Assembly (NCBI GenBank): GCA_030602715.1
Contig: JAUVZD010000001.1
Location: forward strand, 372,001 to 436,000
Direction: 5' to 3'
Source: Candidatus Coatesiibacteriota bacterium
GTDB lineage: Bacteria > RBG-13-66-14 > B26-G2 > JAUVZD01
DNA length: 64,000 bases
Under the pieces are notes generated by a model. That model saw only the letters and a list, made by a program, of their open reading frames with translations. It did no database searches and was not told the DNA's origin. Position numbers and translations under genes: made by a program. Each line of letters begins with the position of its first letter. The first letter of the stretch is position 1. Shown in pieces: positions 8,588 through 16,218 of this stretch.

Positions 8588-9952
8588 CTAAGCGGTTGAG
8601 ACGCTCTCCATGCAGTATAGAACCTCCTCCTCGGAGACCGCCAGGGGACAGCCCCCACCGCAGACCTCCAACTCCGGGCAGTCATGGCACTTCTCCATCA
8701 GGAACTTCCGCTCCCGCAAATCCTCCAATAAGGTATGATGCCAGATTTTTTCCCAATCATCCTTGAGGATATTACCCACCGATTGATAGTAGCTCTGGCA
8801 GGGGAGCACCTCTCCATCCGGCTCTACGCACATATTATACTTCCCCGCAGTGCATTGCTTTATACCCAGCTCCAGTTCAAGGGGGTTGAAAAGGCAATAT
8901 TGGGTGGGGGTATACCAGATAAAGCGCAGGTTGTTGCGCTGGCAAGCGGAGAGAAGCCTCGGCAGAACTTCGCTCAATTCATCCTCGGATATCGCAAAGG
9001 GGTAGCCCTTGCCGTGCCCGGAGCAGATGATGCCGTTTGCGGCGATCACCTCCAACCCCAGGGAAGCAAGAAAGTCCACCGTCTTTTCAATAGTCGGCGA
9101 GTTATGCTTGGTCAGTGTAGTGTTGGTAATAGTATAGACCGGGGTGTTGATGGCGTTCTTTATGCTGGCTACGGTCTCCCGCCAGGCACCTTTCTCTCCC
9201 ACCATCAGGTTGTGGATGGACTCATCATGGCTCTCCAGGGTAATCTGAAAATGGTCTATTCCGGCAAGCACCAGTCCATCAAGATAGTCCTTATCGGCTA
9301 GTTTGCGCCCGTTGGTCAGAAGCCCGGTAACCACCCCCAAATCCTCGGCATACTCCACAAGCTCCCGCAAATCCTCCCGCACTGTAGCCTCACCGCCGGT
9401 AAAGCAGATATGGGGAATTCCCGCCTCCCAGCAACGCTTGATGACCTTCTTCCACTGCTCGGTAGAGAACTCCTCAACCTGGCGGGGCTTGCCGACATAA
9501 CAGTGGGGGCACATATTCTGACAGCGGTAGGTCAAAGCCAGGTCCATGCGGTAGGGGGCTATGGTCTCGGAGGTAAAGGGCTCAATGCGTTCAACATCCA
9601 GGAAGGTTATGGGACAGACATCGTCGGTTGTGGTGAGGATATCCATCATCTCCTTAATCCTCTCCAAATCATCCACAACCTGCTTTTTGCTCACCCGATA
9701 GCGCCGTTTCATGCTCTTGATTATCTCTTCGTCGTCGGCGTCAGCCATAATCATCCTGGCATACTCCGTGCCGGTGGGATTGAGATGGATAATCTTGCTG
9801 GCGTTCAGTATCAGCGTGCCCGCGCCCCCCTCCTCCACCCGCAGGTGGAGCCGAAAGTTGCCGAACTCGTTATCTATTCGCTTCTCATACAAGCCCGTTT
9901 CCAGTGGCTTCTGTATGGTGAAGAATCCCTTTATTTTCCCTTTCACTCCCAT
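8588..9952 (-). CDS. PqqD-radical SAM-SPASM fusion protein
   Basis: A 454 aa maturase-like protein. Residues 45-105 resemble a PqqD domain (LNPTGTEYARMIMADADDEEIIKSM and following), the RiPP recognition element that binds leader peptides. The radical SAM core carries the 4Fe-4S motif C144-x3-C148-x2-C151, then FTGGEATVREDL. The C-terminal part has a SPASM-like set of cysteines (QCTAGKYNMCVEPDGEVLPC, then CHDCPELEVCGGGCP) for auxiliary clusters. Families with this layout modify peptides or perform related chemistry; the substrate is not evident. It is followed at once by a methyltransferase and a 54 aa membrane protein. No classic precursor peptide is obvious. Confidence 0.85.
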   Translation of the reverse strand: MGVKGKIKGFFTIQKPLETGLYEKRIDNEFGNFRLHLRVEEGGAGTLILNASKIIHLNPTGTEYARMIMADADDEEIIKSMKRRYRVSKKQVVDDLERIKEMMDILTTTDDVCPITFLDVERIEPFTSETIAPYRMDLALTYRCQNMCPHCYVGKPRQVEEFSTEQWKKVIKRCWEAGIPHICFTGGEATVREDLRELVEYAEDLGVVTGLLTNGRKLADKDYLDGLVLAGIDHFQITLESHDESIHNLMVGEKGAWRETVASIKNAINTPVYTITNTTLTKHNSPTIEKTVDFLASLGLEVIAANGIICSGHGKGYPFAISEDELSEVLPRLLSACQRNNLRFIWYTPTQYCLFNPLELELGIKQCTAGKYNMCVEPDGEVLPCQSYYQSVGNILKDDWEKIWHHTLLEDLRERKFLMEKCHDCPELEVCGGGCPLAVSEEEVLYCMESVSTA

Positions 9953-9977
9953 AGTCCTTACCCCTTGAAGAAACCGG

Positions 9978-10228
9978 TCATACCTGTTGCTGTTCCAGAG
10001 CTATCACCACCAACTCGTCATCCTCTTGCAGGTGGAAACCCACCTTCGGGTTCAGATAAAGCTTACCCTCCCTTATCACCTCAACCGGTATAGCCCGATG
10101 GTTATGCATAAGGATCCCAAAAACCAAACAACATAACTGACGAGAATTACAGTGGTTATCTTTCTCCAATTACGACGCAAAATACAATATATCCAGAATA
10201 AAATCCTGGTAGCACTATTCATATCCAT
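9978..10228 (-). pseudogene. Internally deleted ion-channel gene (N-terminus and TrkA-C end only)
   Basis: Two short overlapping frames look like the two ends of one gene. The first (ATG at 10228, 50 codons, stop at 10076) encodes a basic stretch and one membrane helix, RRNWRKITTVILVSYVVWFLG. The second, in another frame and ending at 9978, encodes MHNHRAIPVEVIREGKLYLN followed by a DDELVVIAL block, which is the pattern of a TrkA-C/RCK ligand-binding domain of potassium-channel-like proteins. The pore and NAD-binding region expected between them is missing, and the junction near 10110 shifts the frame. The relation to a specific channel family is inferred. Confidence 0.55.
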
Positions 10229-10256
10229 CCCTCAAACTATATTCTTATTTATGAAA

Positions 10257-10286
10257 AGTATATCACGAATTTAGTCCAACTGTAAA
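10257..10286 (-). promoter_or_regulatory. Probable promoter upstream of the channel remnant
   Basis: Minus-strand TTTACA (10286-10281), an 18-base spacer and TATACT (10262-10257). It would still drive the radical SAM operon although the first gene is broken. Confidence 0.45.
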
Positions 10287-10412
10287 GGGAATAAATGCCC
10301 CTTTAATCCCCTCCTATTCCGCAAAAAAGACTGATTTTGCCCTAAAGTTGGATTTTATTCCATATCACTTACCGAGTAGCCTGGGGTCAGCTTATGTATA
10401 TGATAAATTAAA

Positions 10413-10436
10413 GGGTGTCCTTATGCAAGGACACCC
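10413..10436 (-). terminator. Rho-independent terminator
   Basis: Perfect 10 bp stem GGGTGTCCTT / AAGGACACCC with a four-base loop. Read on the minus strand it is followed by TTTAATTTAT and lies 17 bases beyond the stop of the Cys-Ala-tailed membrane protein. Confidence 0.8.
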
Positions 10437-10452
10437 TAAAAAATACTCAACC

Positions 10453-12090
10453 CTATCTTCCACCACCGGCGCAGGCACAGGCACATCCGGCGCAAGCGCA
10501 AGCGCAGGCGCAAGAACTACCCCCACCACTACTTCTTCCACCCCCGCCCTTGTAAGATGATACCGGCGGGGGATTGGTCTTGGCGGTAACTCCACCGGTG
10601 AAACCGGTTACGCTTCCCACTATGTTCTTTGAGAAATTCTGCATCTTACCGATGACCCCGGCGGCGAAGGAAGAACCGGGAAGTGAGGGCACGGTTATCT
10701 TCCCCCCGCCCGCACCCCCCCTACCCCCACCAACTGTGCCGGGCCACCAGCCCGGCGCATAGACCGTTCTGCCGACGAAGATGGTGCGGGTGTTCTCCTC
10801 AAAGTCATCGTCCATTATAGTCCACTCTACATTATCCTCCCAACGAGCCATCGCCAGCTCCGGAGTATCCGCACTCTTCACCGTCTCCCATGCCTTCTTG
10901 ACGATGGATTGGTAATACTCAATCGTCTCCCTTCGGCTGAAGCCCTTCATCCGCTTGTTGACATTCTTGATCATATTGATCAGCACCTTGCGCAGTCTGA
11001 CTTCGCTCAAATTACCTTTTTTGGTAATCGCCTCCATAAATTCCACCTCATACTCACGCGGTTTAGCATCCGATGGTATAGATAGCTTCTTCAGCTTCAG
11101 GGGGTCCTCCGACTTCACCGAAAGAGAGCGTTTCTTCAACAGTCCGAACAGTATCATGGTCAATATCTTATTTAGAGGAAGCTCCAGGACCAGGGCGGCT
11201 TCAGGGGCGGTCAAGCCCCGCTTTATGCCCACACCCTCTATTGAGGCTTTGGCGGGCATGTATTTCATCCTCCTCATCCTATTGCCGACGACGGCGAGGA
11301 AGATGATTATGCCGATTGTCCCGAAGGGAATCAGACAGGGCAGGAAGGTGAAGATAAAACCCAGCAGACCACTTAAGAACTTCTCAAAGCCCGAAGGCGG
11401 TGAGCTTATCGGACCGGTCACATAGGCTCTGGGGAAGGAGACTCCAAAAAAATACTGGGTGTAGGGGTTGGCGGAAGGATTATGCCAGGTATAGACTACT
11501 CGGTCATCTAGAAATCCCATAGCGGTGGGTGGGCTCATATCTTCGCCGGTGTGGTAGCGGGGCTCCTCGGAGTTCAAGCCCGGCGGAAAGTGGATGTGCA
11601 CGGTCAGGTCGGTGGTGCCGTGGGCGTAATCACTGCCGAACCAGGTGGTGGCGAAGACCACGCTGGCGTAGTTCTGGTCGCTTTCGTCGCCGTAGACCAT
11701 ATTGTAGTTGCGCCCCATCACCGTCAGGGTCTTGGTCTCCCCGGGCATTATCTGCTGGCTACCGCTCAGGTGCACCTCAATGCCGATGTCTATGTATTCC
11801 GAGACCCGGATATCGTATAACTGCTCACCGTCAATCCAGGCTTCACAGGAGTCGAGATCGTAATCATTTGAGGGAAAGCCGACATCCACCACATCTATGG
11901 GGTCGGCGAATGTGTCGTTACTGAATGTAAATTGATACTGGATGACCAGGGAGCAGTCCGGGTCAATGAATACATCCACCACCTCTTTGGGCATCGCGAA
12001 GTAATAATATTGCCCGTAAGCGACGGCACCCGAAAACAACACCGCCAAAAAAGCCACCCAGAGGAAATGTCTCATCGCTTTCTCCATCAT
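10453..12090 (-). CDS. Exported membrane protein with Cys-Ala-rich C-terminal tail
   Basis: A 545 aa protein with an N-terminal signal sequence (HFLWVAFLAVLFSGAVAYG), an extracytoplasmic beta-rich region to about 235, one strong membrane helix near 245-270 (FIFTFLPCLIPFGTIGIIIFLAVVG) and a cytoplasmic part containing a helical domain (GLTAPEAALVLELPLNKIL). The organisation is similar to DUF2207-like proteins. The last 40 residues are Gly/Ser-rich and end in CACACACAGCACACAGGGR, an alternating Cys-Ala tail with nine cysteines. The function is unknown; such a tail could bind metal, form disulfides or be modified. The gene is last in a run with three small zinc-ribbon genes and ends at a strong terminator. 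Confidence 0.75.
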   Translation of the reverse strand: MMEKAMRHFLWVAFLAVLFSGAVAYGQYYYFAMPKEVVDVFIDPDCSLVIQYQFTFSNDTFADPIDVVDVGFPSNDYDLDSCEAWIDGEQLYDIRVSEYIDIGIEVHLSGSQQIMPGETKTLTVMGRNYNMVYGDESDQNYASVVFATTWFGSDYAHGTTDLTVHIHFPPGLNSEEPRYHTGEDMSPPTAMGFLDDRVVYTWHNPSANPYTQYFFGVSFPRAYVTGPISSPPSGFEKFLSGLLGFIFTFLPCLIPFGTIGIIIFLAVVGNRMRRMKYMPAKASIEGVGIKRGLTAPEAALVLELPLNKILTMILFGLLKKRSLSVKSEDPLKLKKLSIPSDAKPREYEVEFMEAITKKGNLSEVRLRKVLINMIKNVNKRMKGFSRRETIEYYQSIVKKAWETVKSADTPELAMARWEDNVEWTIMDDDFEENTRTIFVGRTVYAPGWWPGTVGGGRGGAGGGKITVPSLPGSSFAAGVIGKMQNFSKNIVGSVTGFTGGVTAKTNPPPVSSYKGGGGRSSGGGSSCACACACAGCACACAGGGR

Positions 12091-12118
12091 CTATCCTCCA
12101 TTTTACGATTTTCCCTCA

Positions 12119-12313
12119 TCATCTGTGGACTATTCTATAGATGCGACCGCAATATGAACACCTGAATCTATACATGGACACTTGCTCGTTATCCTCCCCA
12201 AGCGGCGCACCGCAGGAGTAGCAATGCATCCGCTCCCTCCCCAACCCACGATACCTCTCCTCCAACCCTCCCCGCAAAAGTTTTAGCTCTCCCCTATGAC
12301 CGTCTCCCTCCAT
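12119..12313 (-). CDS. Small zinc-ribbon protein (64 aa)
   Basis: Two CxxC knuckles (HCYSCGAPLG and FRCSYCGRIY) 20 residues apart form a rubredoxin-like zinc ribbon at the C-terminus; the first 28 residues are charged and without a motif. The ATG at 12313 lies two bases after the stop of the next gene upstream, with AAGG before it. A shorter start at the internal Met (residue 29) would leave only the ribbon. It resembles the ribbon ends of its two upstream neighbours, suggesting a small paralogous family. Confidence 0.6.
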   Translation of the reverse strand: MEGDGHRGELKLLRGGLEERYRGLGRERMHCYSCGAPLGEDNEQVSMYRFRCSYCGRIYRIVHR

Positions 12314-12315
12314 CC

Positions 12316-12642
12316 CTAATCCTTCTCATCGTCCACATAGACCTGATAACTAGCCCCGCAGAAAGGGCAACTGACCAACGCCAGGTTACCCTCTATGACC
12401 AGATCATCCCTCTTAATCGGCGCCCCGCACTTTTTGCATTCTATCTCCTCAAGTTTGATCTTGCCACCAAGCTGTATCTCCTCCCTGGAGCCTGAGGTCG
12501 CTGTGGGCTCGCCCCTTCCCTCCTTCCTACCCGAGGCCAAGGACTTGATTATGGCAATCACCACGACGACTAAAGCCGCCAAGAAGATAAGCACGAAGAT
12601 GAAACCAAGCCCCATCATACCACTCATACCCATATGACCCAT
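12316..12642 (-). CDS. Membrane-anchored zinc-ribbon protein
   Basis: About 108 aa from the ATG at 12642, which has GGAGGG eight bases upstream; a longer start at 12672 would overlap the neighbouring gene. One membrane helix (GLGFIFVLIFLAALVVVVIAII) is followed by a linker and a zinc ribbon with CKKCGAP and CPFCGAS knuckles. Its layout and ribbon are close to the gene just upstream, so the two are probably duplicates. The function is unknown. Confidence 0.65.
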   Translation of the reverse strand: MGHMGMSGMMGLGFIFVLIFLAALVVVVIAIIKSLASGRKEGRGEPTATSGSREEIQLGGKIKLEEIECKKCGAPIKRDDLVIEGNLALVSCPFCGASYQVYVDDEKD

Positions 12643-12665
12643 AACCCAATCCCTCCAAGGAGCAT

Positions 12666-13052
12666 CTACCACTTGGGTTCTTCGGATATCTGATATACCG
12701 AACCGCAGTAGGGGCAGTGCACGGTGATAGCCCCGCCTTCAACCGAGATGGATTTCTTATCTACAGGACCACCGCACTGTTCACACTTCAGCTTCTCCAT
12801 CTCCAAATCACCGGTAAGTTCAATCTGCTGGGTGATCTCTATCTTCTGTTCCTTTCGCTTCTGCCACCAAGCGAATCCGATGATTGCTAATCCCACTACG
12901 ATGAGGGCCACACCCACACCACACCACAATCCCAACTGCCCGCCGGCTTGTGCTTCCTCACTTGTGGAGGCTATCACAAACAGAACCCCAAAAAGAATCA
13001 TCAAGATGGCAACGATAATACCGACAATTCTCAGTCCCCGCAAACCGTTCAC
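12666..13052 (-). CDS. Two-helix membrane protein with zinc ribbon
   Basis: A 128 aa protein with two membrane helices (about 8-30 and 43-63) and a C-terminal zinc ribbon, CEQCGGPVDKKSISVEGG then HCPYCGSVYQI. The ribbon matches that of the next gene downstream in spacing and surrounding residues (both have an 'I.VEG..i.v.CP.CG..YQ' pattern). It heads a likely four-gene operon that ends with the Cys-Ala-tailed membrane protein. No enzymatic motif is visible. Confidence 0.65.
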   Translation of the reverse strand: MNGLRGLRIVGIIVAILMILFGVLFVIASTSEEAQAGGQLGLWCGVGVALIVVGLAIIGFAWWQKRKEQKIEITQQIELTGDLEMEKLKCEQCGGPVDKKSISVEGGAITVHCPYCGSVYQISEEPKW

Positions 13053-13135
13053 CTCCCCGGTATTTTCTTATAGTATATCTAATTTTGCAATCGGTGGAAA
13101 GAAAAATCGTAACCAAAGCACCTGTTACAGACAAA

Positions 13136-13156
13136 CCCACCCTGTATGCGGGTGGG
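13136..13156 (-). terminator. Hairpin, likely terminator of the acidic protein gene
   Basis: CCCACCC / GGGTGGG stem of 7 bp with a seven-base loop, 36 bases beyond the stop codon at 13192. The following minus-strand tract (TTTGTCTGT) is only moderately T-rich. Confidence 0.5.
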
Positions 13157-13191
13157 CAGTCTGCAAGCAATCATCTATTTTCACACAGTTG

Positions 13192-14151
13192 TTATTTTTT
13201 GCGATACTTCTCCACAATGATGGAGAGCAAGTCTATTGCGTCGGGCATGGTCAGGTTCTTGCGCCCAACTTTTACCTTGTTCCCCCGAATCTCAATGACC
13301 AGTTGTCGCAACTCCTCCTCAACCTTCTCTACAACAACTTCTTCCGGTCTCTCCTCAACCGGGGGAGCCTCCTTTGCCGGCGCTTCCTCTGCAACAGGGG
13401 GAATACCCTCAATCTTTGGTCCCTCCACCTCTATCGGCGTCGCCTCCTTTGCAGGAGCCGGTTCCACATGTCGCCCAATACCCACCTCCGCCAGTATCTC
13501 CTCCGGTTCGGTTTTTGGTTCCTCAACCTTCGGCTCCACAACCTCTGCCAGCGCTTTCTCCTCCCAGGCACTCGGTGCCAGCCCCTCCAACCCTAGCTCC
13601 TCCAGCGAGGGCAAGCCAAAACCCTCCTCCTCACCCTCGGCTGTAACTGGAACTCCCTCGGCAGGAACCTCGCCGACAGGCGGTGCAGCGGGTAATTCCT
13701 CGGGGAAGACCACAGGAGCCCTCTCCTCAGCGGCAACTCCTGGAGGTGGCGGGGGAATCTCAGCCCCAATATCCTCAACCGGAGGCGGTGGAGGAACTTC
13801 GCCCACATCCTCCCCCACACCTACTTCCTCAAAGACGGGTATCCCCTCATCCCTAATCGGCGGAATTTCCGGCACGACCAACTCCTCCTCCCCTACCGGG
13901 GTGGGTTCCACCTCCTCCGGAATATGGTCCACCAGGCTGTCATCCGGGATTGGCAGCGGAGCGACCTCACTCACCGCAGGCTCCCCCAAAGGAACACCCA
14001 AATCCTCAAGAACCGCTTCTCCCTCGCTCTTCTTCTCCTCAGCAAGCCCGAAGTCGCCGTACCTCAGGCTTTCCCTTAGACGCCTAGCCCTCTCCTCATT
14101 ACGCCTTTTTATCGCCTCTATGGGGTCCTCTTTATCCAGTTCATCAACCAT
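13192..14151 (-). CDS. Acidic, Pro/Glu-rich low-complexity protein
   Basis: About 319 aa from the ATG at 14151, preceded by AAGGGAAG; a longer in-frame start exists at 14205. The first 45 residues are charged and helical (EDPIEAIKRRNEERARRLRE). Residues 50-265 are dominated by Glu, Pro, Val and Ala with runs of five prolines and repeated EAPAKEA-type units, so this part is probably disordered. The last 45 residues are ordered: QLVIEIRGNKVKVGRKNLTM followed by a helix ending EKYRKK. No signal peptide, hence probably cytoplasmic. It has its own promoter and terminator. The function is unknown. Confidence 0.7.
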   Translation of the reverse strand: MVDELDKEDPIEAIKRRNEERARRLRESLRYGDFGLAEEKKSEGEAVLEDLGVPLGEPAVSEVAPLPIPDDSLVDHIPEEVEPTPVGEEELVVPEIPPIRDEGIPVFEEVGVGEDVGEVPPPPPVEDIGAEIPPPPPGVAAEERAPVVFPEELPAAPPVGEVPAEGVPVTAEGEEEGFGLPSLEELGLEGLAPSAWEEKALAEVVEPKVEEPKTEPEEILAEVGIGRHVEPAPAKEATPIEVEGPKIEGIPPVAEEAPAKEAPPVEERPEEVVVEKVEEELRQLVIEIRGNKVKVGRKNLTMPDAIDLLSIIVEKYRKK

Positions 14152-14225
14152 AAAAACACTTCCCTTGCTGATTATTCCGAAAAGTGCCGAATTGTCAAAA
14201 GTCAACCACTTCCCACTATTAACTA

Positions 14226-14254
14226 ATAATAACTTATTTCTTTAAAAATGTCAA
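14226..14254 (-). promoter_or_regulatory. Promoter of the acidic protein gene
   Basis: Minus-strand TTGACA (14254-14249), 17-base spacer, TATTAT (14231-14226). The predicted transcript start is near 14219. Confidence 0.75.
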
Positions 14255-14269
14255 GTGATTTCGGTTATC

Positions 14270-15346
14270 CTATCCCTTTCTGTGTATAAAGTTATATACC
14301 AACCCGGAGATGACCACCGCATCGTATATACACATCTCCTGACAGCAGTAGCAGGATATACACCTATCCCGGTCTATTCGGGGGGTATCATCTATCGCCT
14401 GTAGCGGGCAGGCTTCCACACAACGCATGCACCTGACACACTTTTCTATGTCTATACGGGGTCTGGGATGGGTATAGCGAAAGGCAACCGTATTGACCAG
14501 CGGAGCGACCAGACGGCGCAGACCGCCAAAAGGCATATTGAAGTCTGGCAGGGGGCTGGCATCCCCCTCAATCTGCACCCCTCCATACAACCCCCTGGCT
14601 CCAGCGTAGCGAATCTGGAAGATATCCGCCTCCCTGCGTCCCATAATCCTGGCTATGGCTGAATCTGCGGCTACTGCGCTGTAGGAGGCGATCAGCCGCC
14701 CCAGAGGACGCAATTCGCTTGATGAAGGTCCCTCGCCCTCCATAGCGGTCAAACCGTCAACAATGGTCAGGTCCGGGGGGCGAAACGCAAAGATATCCAC
14801 CACCAACTCGGAGAATTGTCGGGTTCCTCTGGCTCGAGTATGTAAGCGGGACTTATCCCCCCCGGCAATATAACCGTAGGTATTCTTCATCCCTCCGGTC
14901 AACTGGGTCAGGCTGTGGGTCTTGAAGCGGGGTAAACTGATAATATAATCCGCCTCCAGAACAATGCGGGAGAAGCGCACTTTATCTGCATATCTACTCT
15001 TTACCCTCTCCTCCACCGCCTGTTGAGCGATGTTGACGAAAAAGCCCTCACTTGCAGAAGCGATGCCGGAGACCTCGGCGGCTTTCTGGTTGGCTCCATA
15101 TCCTCCCACCCCGGGATTATCCCCCACCACCACCTTCGCCCCCCGGCGGGCAAGCTGCCTCACCACCGTTCGCACCAGCGCAGGATGGGTGGTCACCCCT
15201 TTCTGGGGAGGAAAGGGACCCAGGATGTTGGGCTTGACCAGGACCAACCTGCCCTCCCAGGGCAGGGGGAATTCCTCTAAAATTCGCTCAACTTGTGATG
15301 GAAAATCGGGAATCTCTGCAGGAAGGATGAGCACCCGTTCGCTCAA
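14270..15346 (-). CDS. DUF362 protein with two 4Fe-4S clusters
   Basis: About 358 aa if translation starts at the TTG at 15346, two bases after the folE2 stop and behind GAGGGG. The body is a DUF362 domain (LVKPNILGPFPP, the core VVGDNPGVGGYG, and LPRFKTHSLTQLTGGMKN). The C-terminus carries a bacterial ferredoxin-type pair of clusters: CVRCMRCVEACP and CISCYCCQEMC. DUF362-ferredoxin proteins are thought to be redox proteins, but no substrate is assigned. A longer frame extends upstream into folE2 and is unlikely. Confidence 0.85.
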   Translation of the reverse strand: MSERVLILPAEIPDFPSQVERILEEFPLPWEGRLVLVKPNILGPFPPQKGVTTHPALVRTVVRQLARRGAKVVVGDNPGVGGYGANQKAAEVSGIASASEGFFVNIAQQAVEERVKSRYADKVRFSRIVLEADYIISLPRFKTHSLTQLTGGMKNTYGYIAGGDKSRLHTRARGTRQFSELVVDIFAFRPPDLTIVDGLTAMEGEGPSSSELRPLGRLIASYSAVAADSAIARIMGRREADIFQIRYAGARGLYGGVQIEGDASPLPDFNMPFGGLRRLVAPLVNTVAFRYTHPRPRIDIEKCVRCMRCVEACPLQAIDDTPRIDRDRCISCYCCQEMCIYDAVVISGLVYNFIHRKG

Positions 15347-15348
15347 AA

Positions 15349-16143
15349 CTACCCCTCTTGCTTCTTGGAGGCGCTTCGCTTGTCTTCCTCTATGAAGGCG
15401 AAGGCGTCGTGTTTGTGGATTGATTCGTGGGATTGGGAGAGCACGCTGAACCAATCTATGCGCCGGTCCCGGCGCAGGCAGGTAGCCACCTCACGCACGA
15501 TGTCCTCCACAAAGCGGGGATTCTCATATGCCCGCTCGGTGACATACTTCTCGTCACTGCGCTTGAGGAGGGCGAAGATATCCGAGCTGGCTGAATCCTC
15601 CACCACCTTGACAATCTCCTCTATCCACACCAGCTTATTCATACGCACCTGCACGGTAACATCGTTACGCTGATTGTGGGCTCCATACTTGGATATCTCC
15701 TTGGAACAGGGGCAGAGGGTGAGCACCGGCACCTCCACCCTGAGGATGATATCGGTCTCTCCGCAGTTGCTGGCTATAAAAGCTGCCTTATACTCCAGAA
15801 GGCTTCGCTCGGCGGATACTGGAGCCTCCTTCTCAATAAAGTAGGGAAAGACTATCTCTATGTGGGCACAGTGAGCCTGGAAGCGCTCTCGCATCTGCTG
15901 GAGCATATCATCTATGGAACGGACGGTGATCTTTCCCCGATGGTAGTTGAGTGTCTCTATGAACCGGGACATGTGCGTGCCCCGAAACTGATGGGGTAGG
16001 TCAACGGACATAGAGATCTTGGCCACAGTCTCCTGCCAACGGTTGATGCGGTCCATCACCGTGATGGGATAGGTTACATTGCGCACCCCCACCTTATCCA
16101 GGTGCACGGAGTGATTTGCCGGCTGAGATTGTATATCCCGCAT
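15349..16143 (-). CDS. folE2: GTP cyclohydrolase FolE2
   Basis: Type IB GTP cyclohydrolase, converting GTP to 7,8-dihydroneopterin for folate or queuosine. The 264 aa protein has the family signatures DLPHQFRGTHMSRF (48-61), the metal-site region LTLCPCSKEIS with C144 and C146, and YGAHNQR. FolE2 enzymes can use several metals and are often kept for zinc-poor conditions, but no Zur site was recognised here. folD lies 5 kb away, also a folate gene. The DUF362 gene follows at once. Confidence 0.95.
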   Translation of the reverse strand: MRDIQSQPANHSVHLDKVGVRNVTYPITVMDRINRWQETVAKISMSVDLPHQFRGTHMSRFIETLNYHRGKITVRSIDDMLQQMRERFQAHCAHIEIVFPYFIEKEAPVSAERSLLEYKAAFIASNCGETDIILRVEVPVLTLCPCSKEISKYGAHNQRNDVTVQVRMNKLVWIEEIVKVVEDSASSDIFALLKRSDEKYVTERAYENPRFVEDIVREVATCLRRDRRIDWFSVLSQSHESIHKHDAFAFIEEDKRSASKKQEG

Positions 16144-16218
16144 GAGCTTAACTCAAAGTTTTTCCAAAGCTACCACGAAAGAAAACAAAAGACAAGTCCA
16201 ATATATGGCAAAGCTTGC

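Noticed and set aside
13192-14151. Acidic Pro-rich protein considered as TonB or a secreted adhesin
   Set aside because: No membrane helix or signal peptide, and the Pro/Glu region is internal and cytoplasmic by prediction; TonB C-terminal features are absent.
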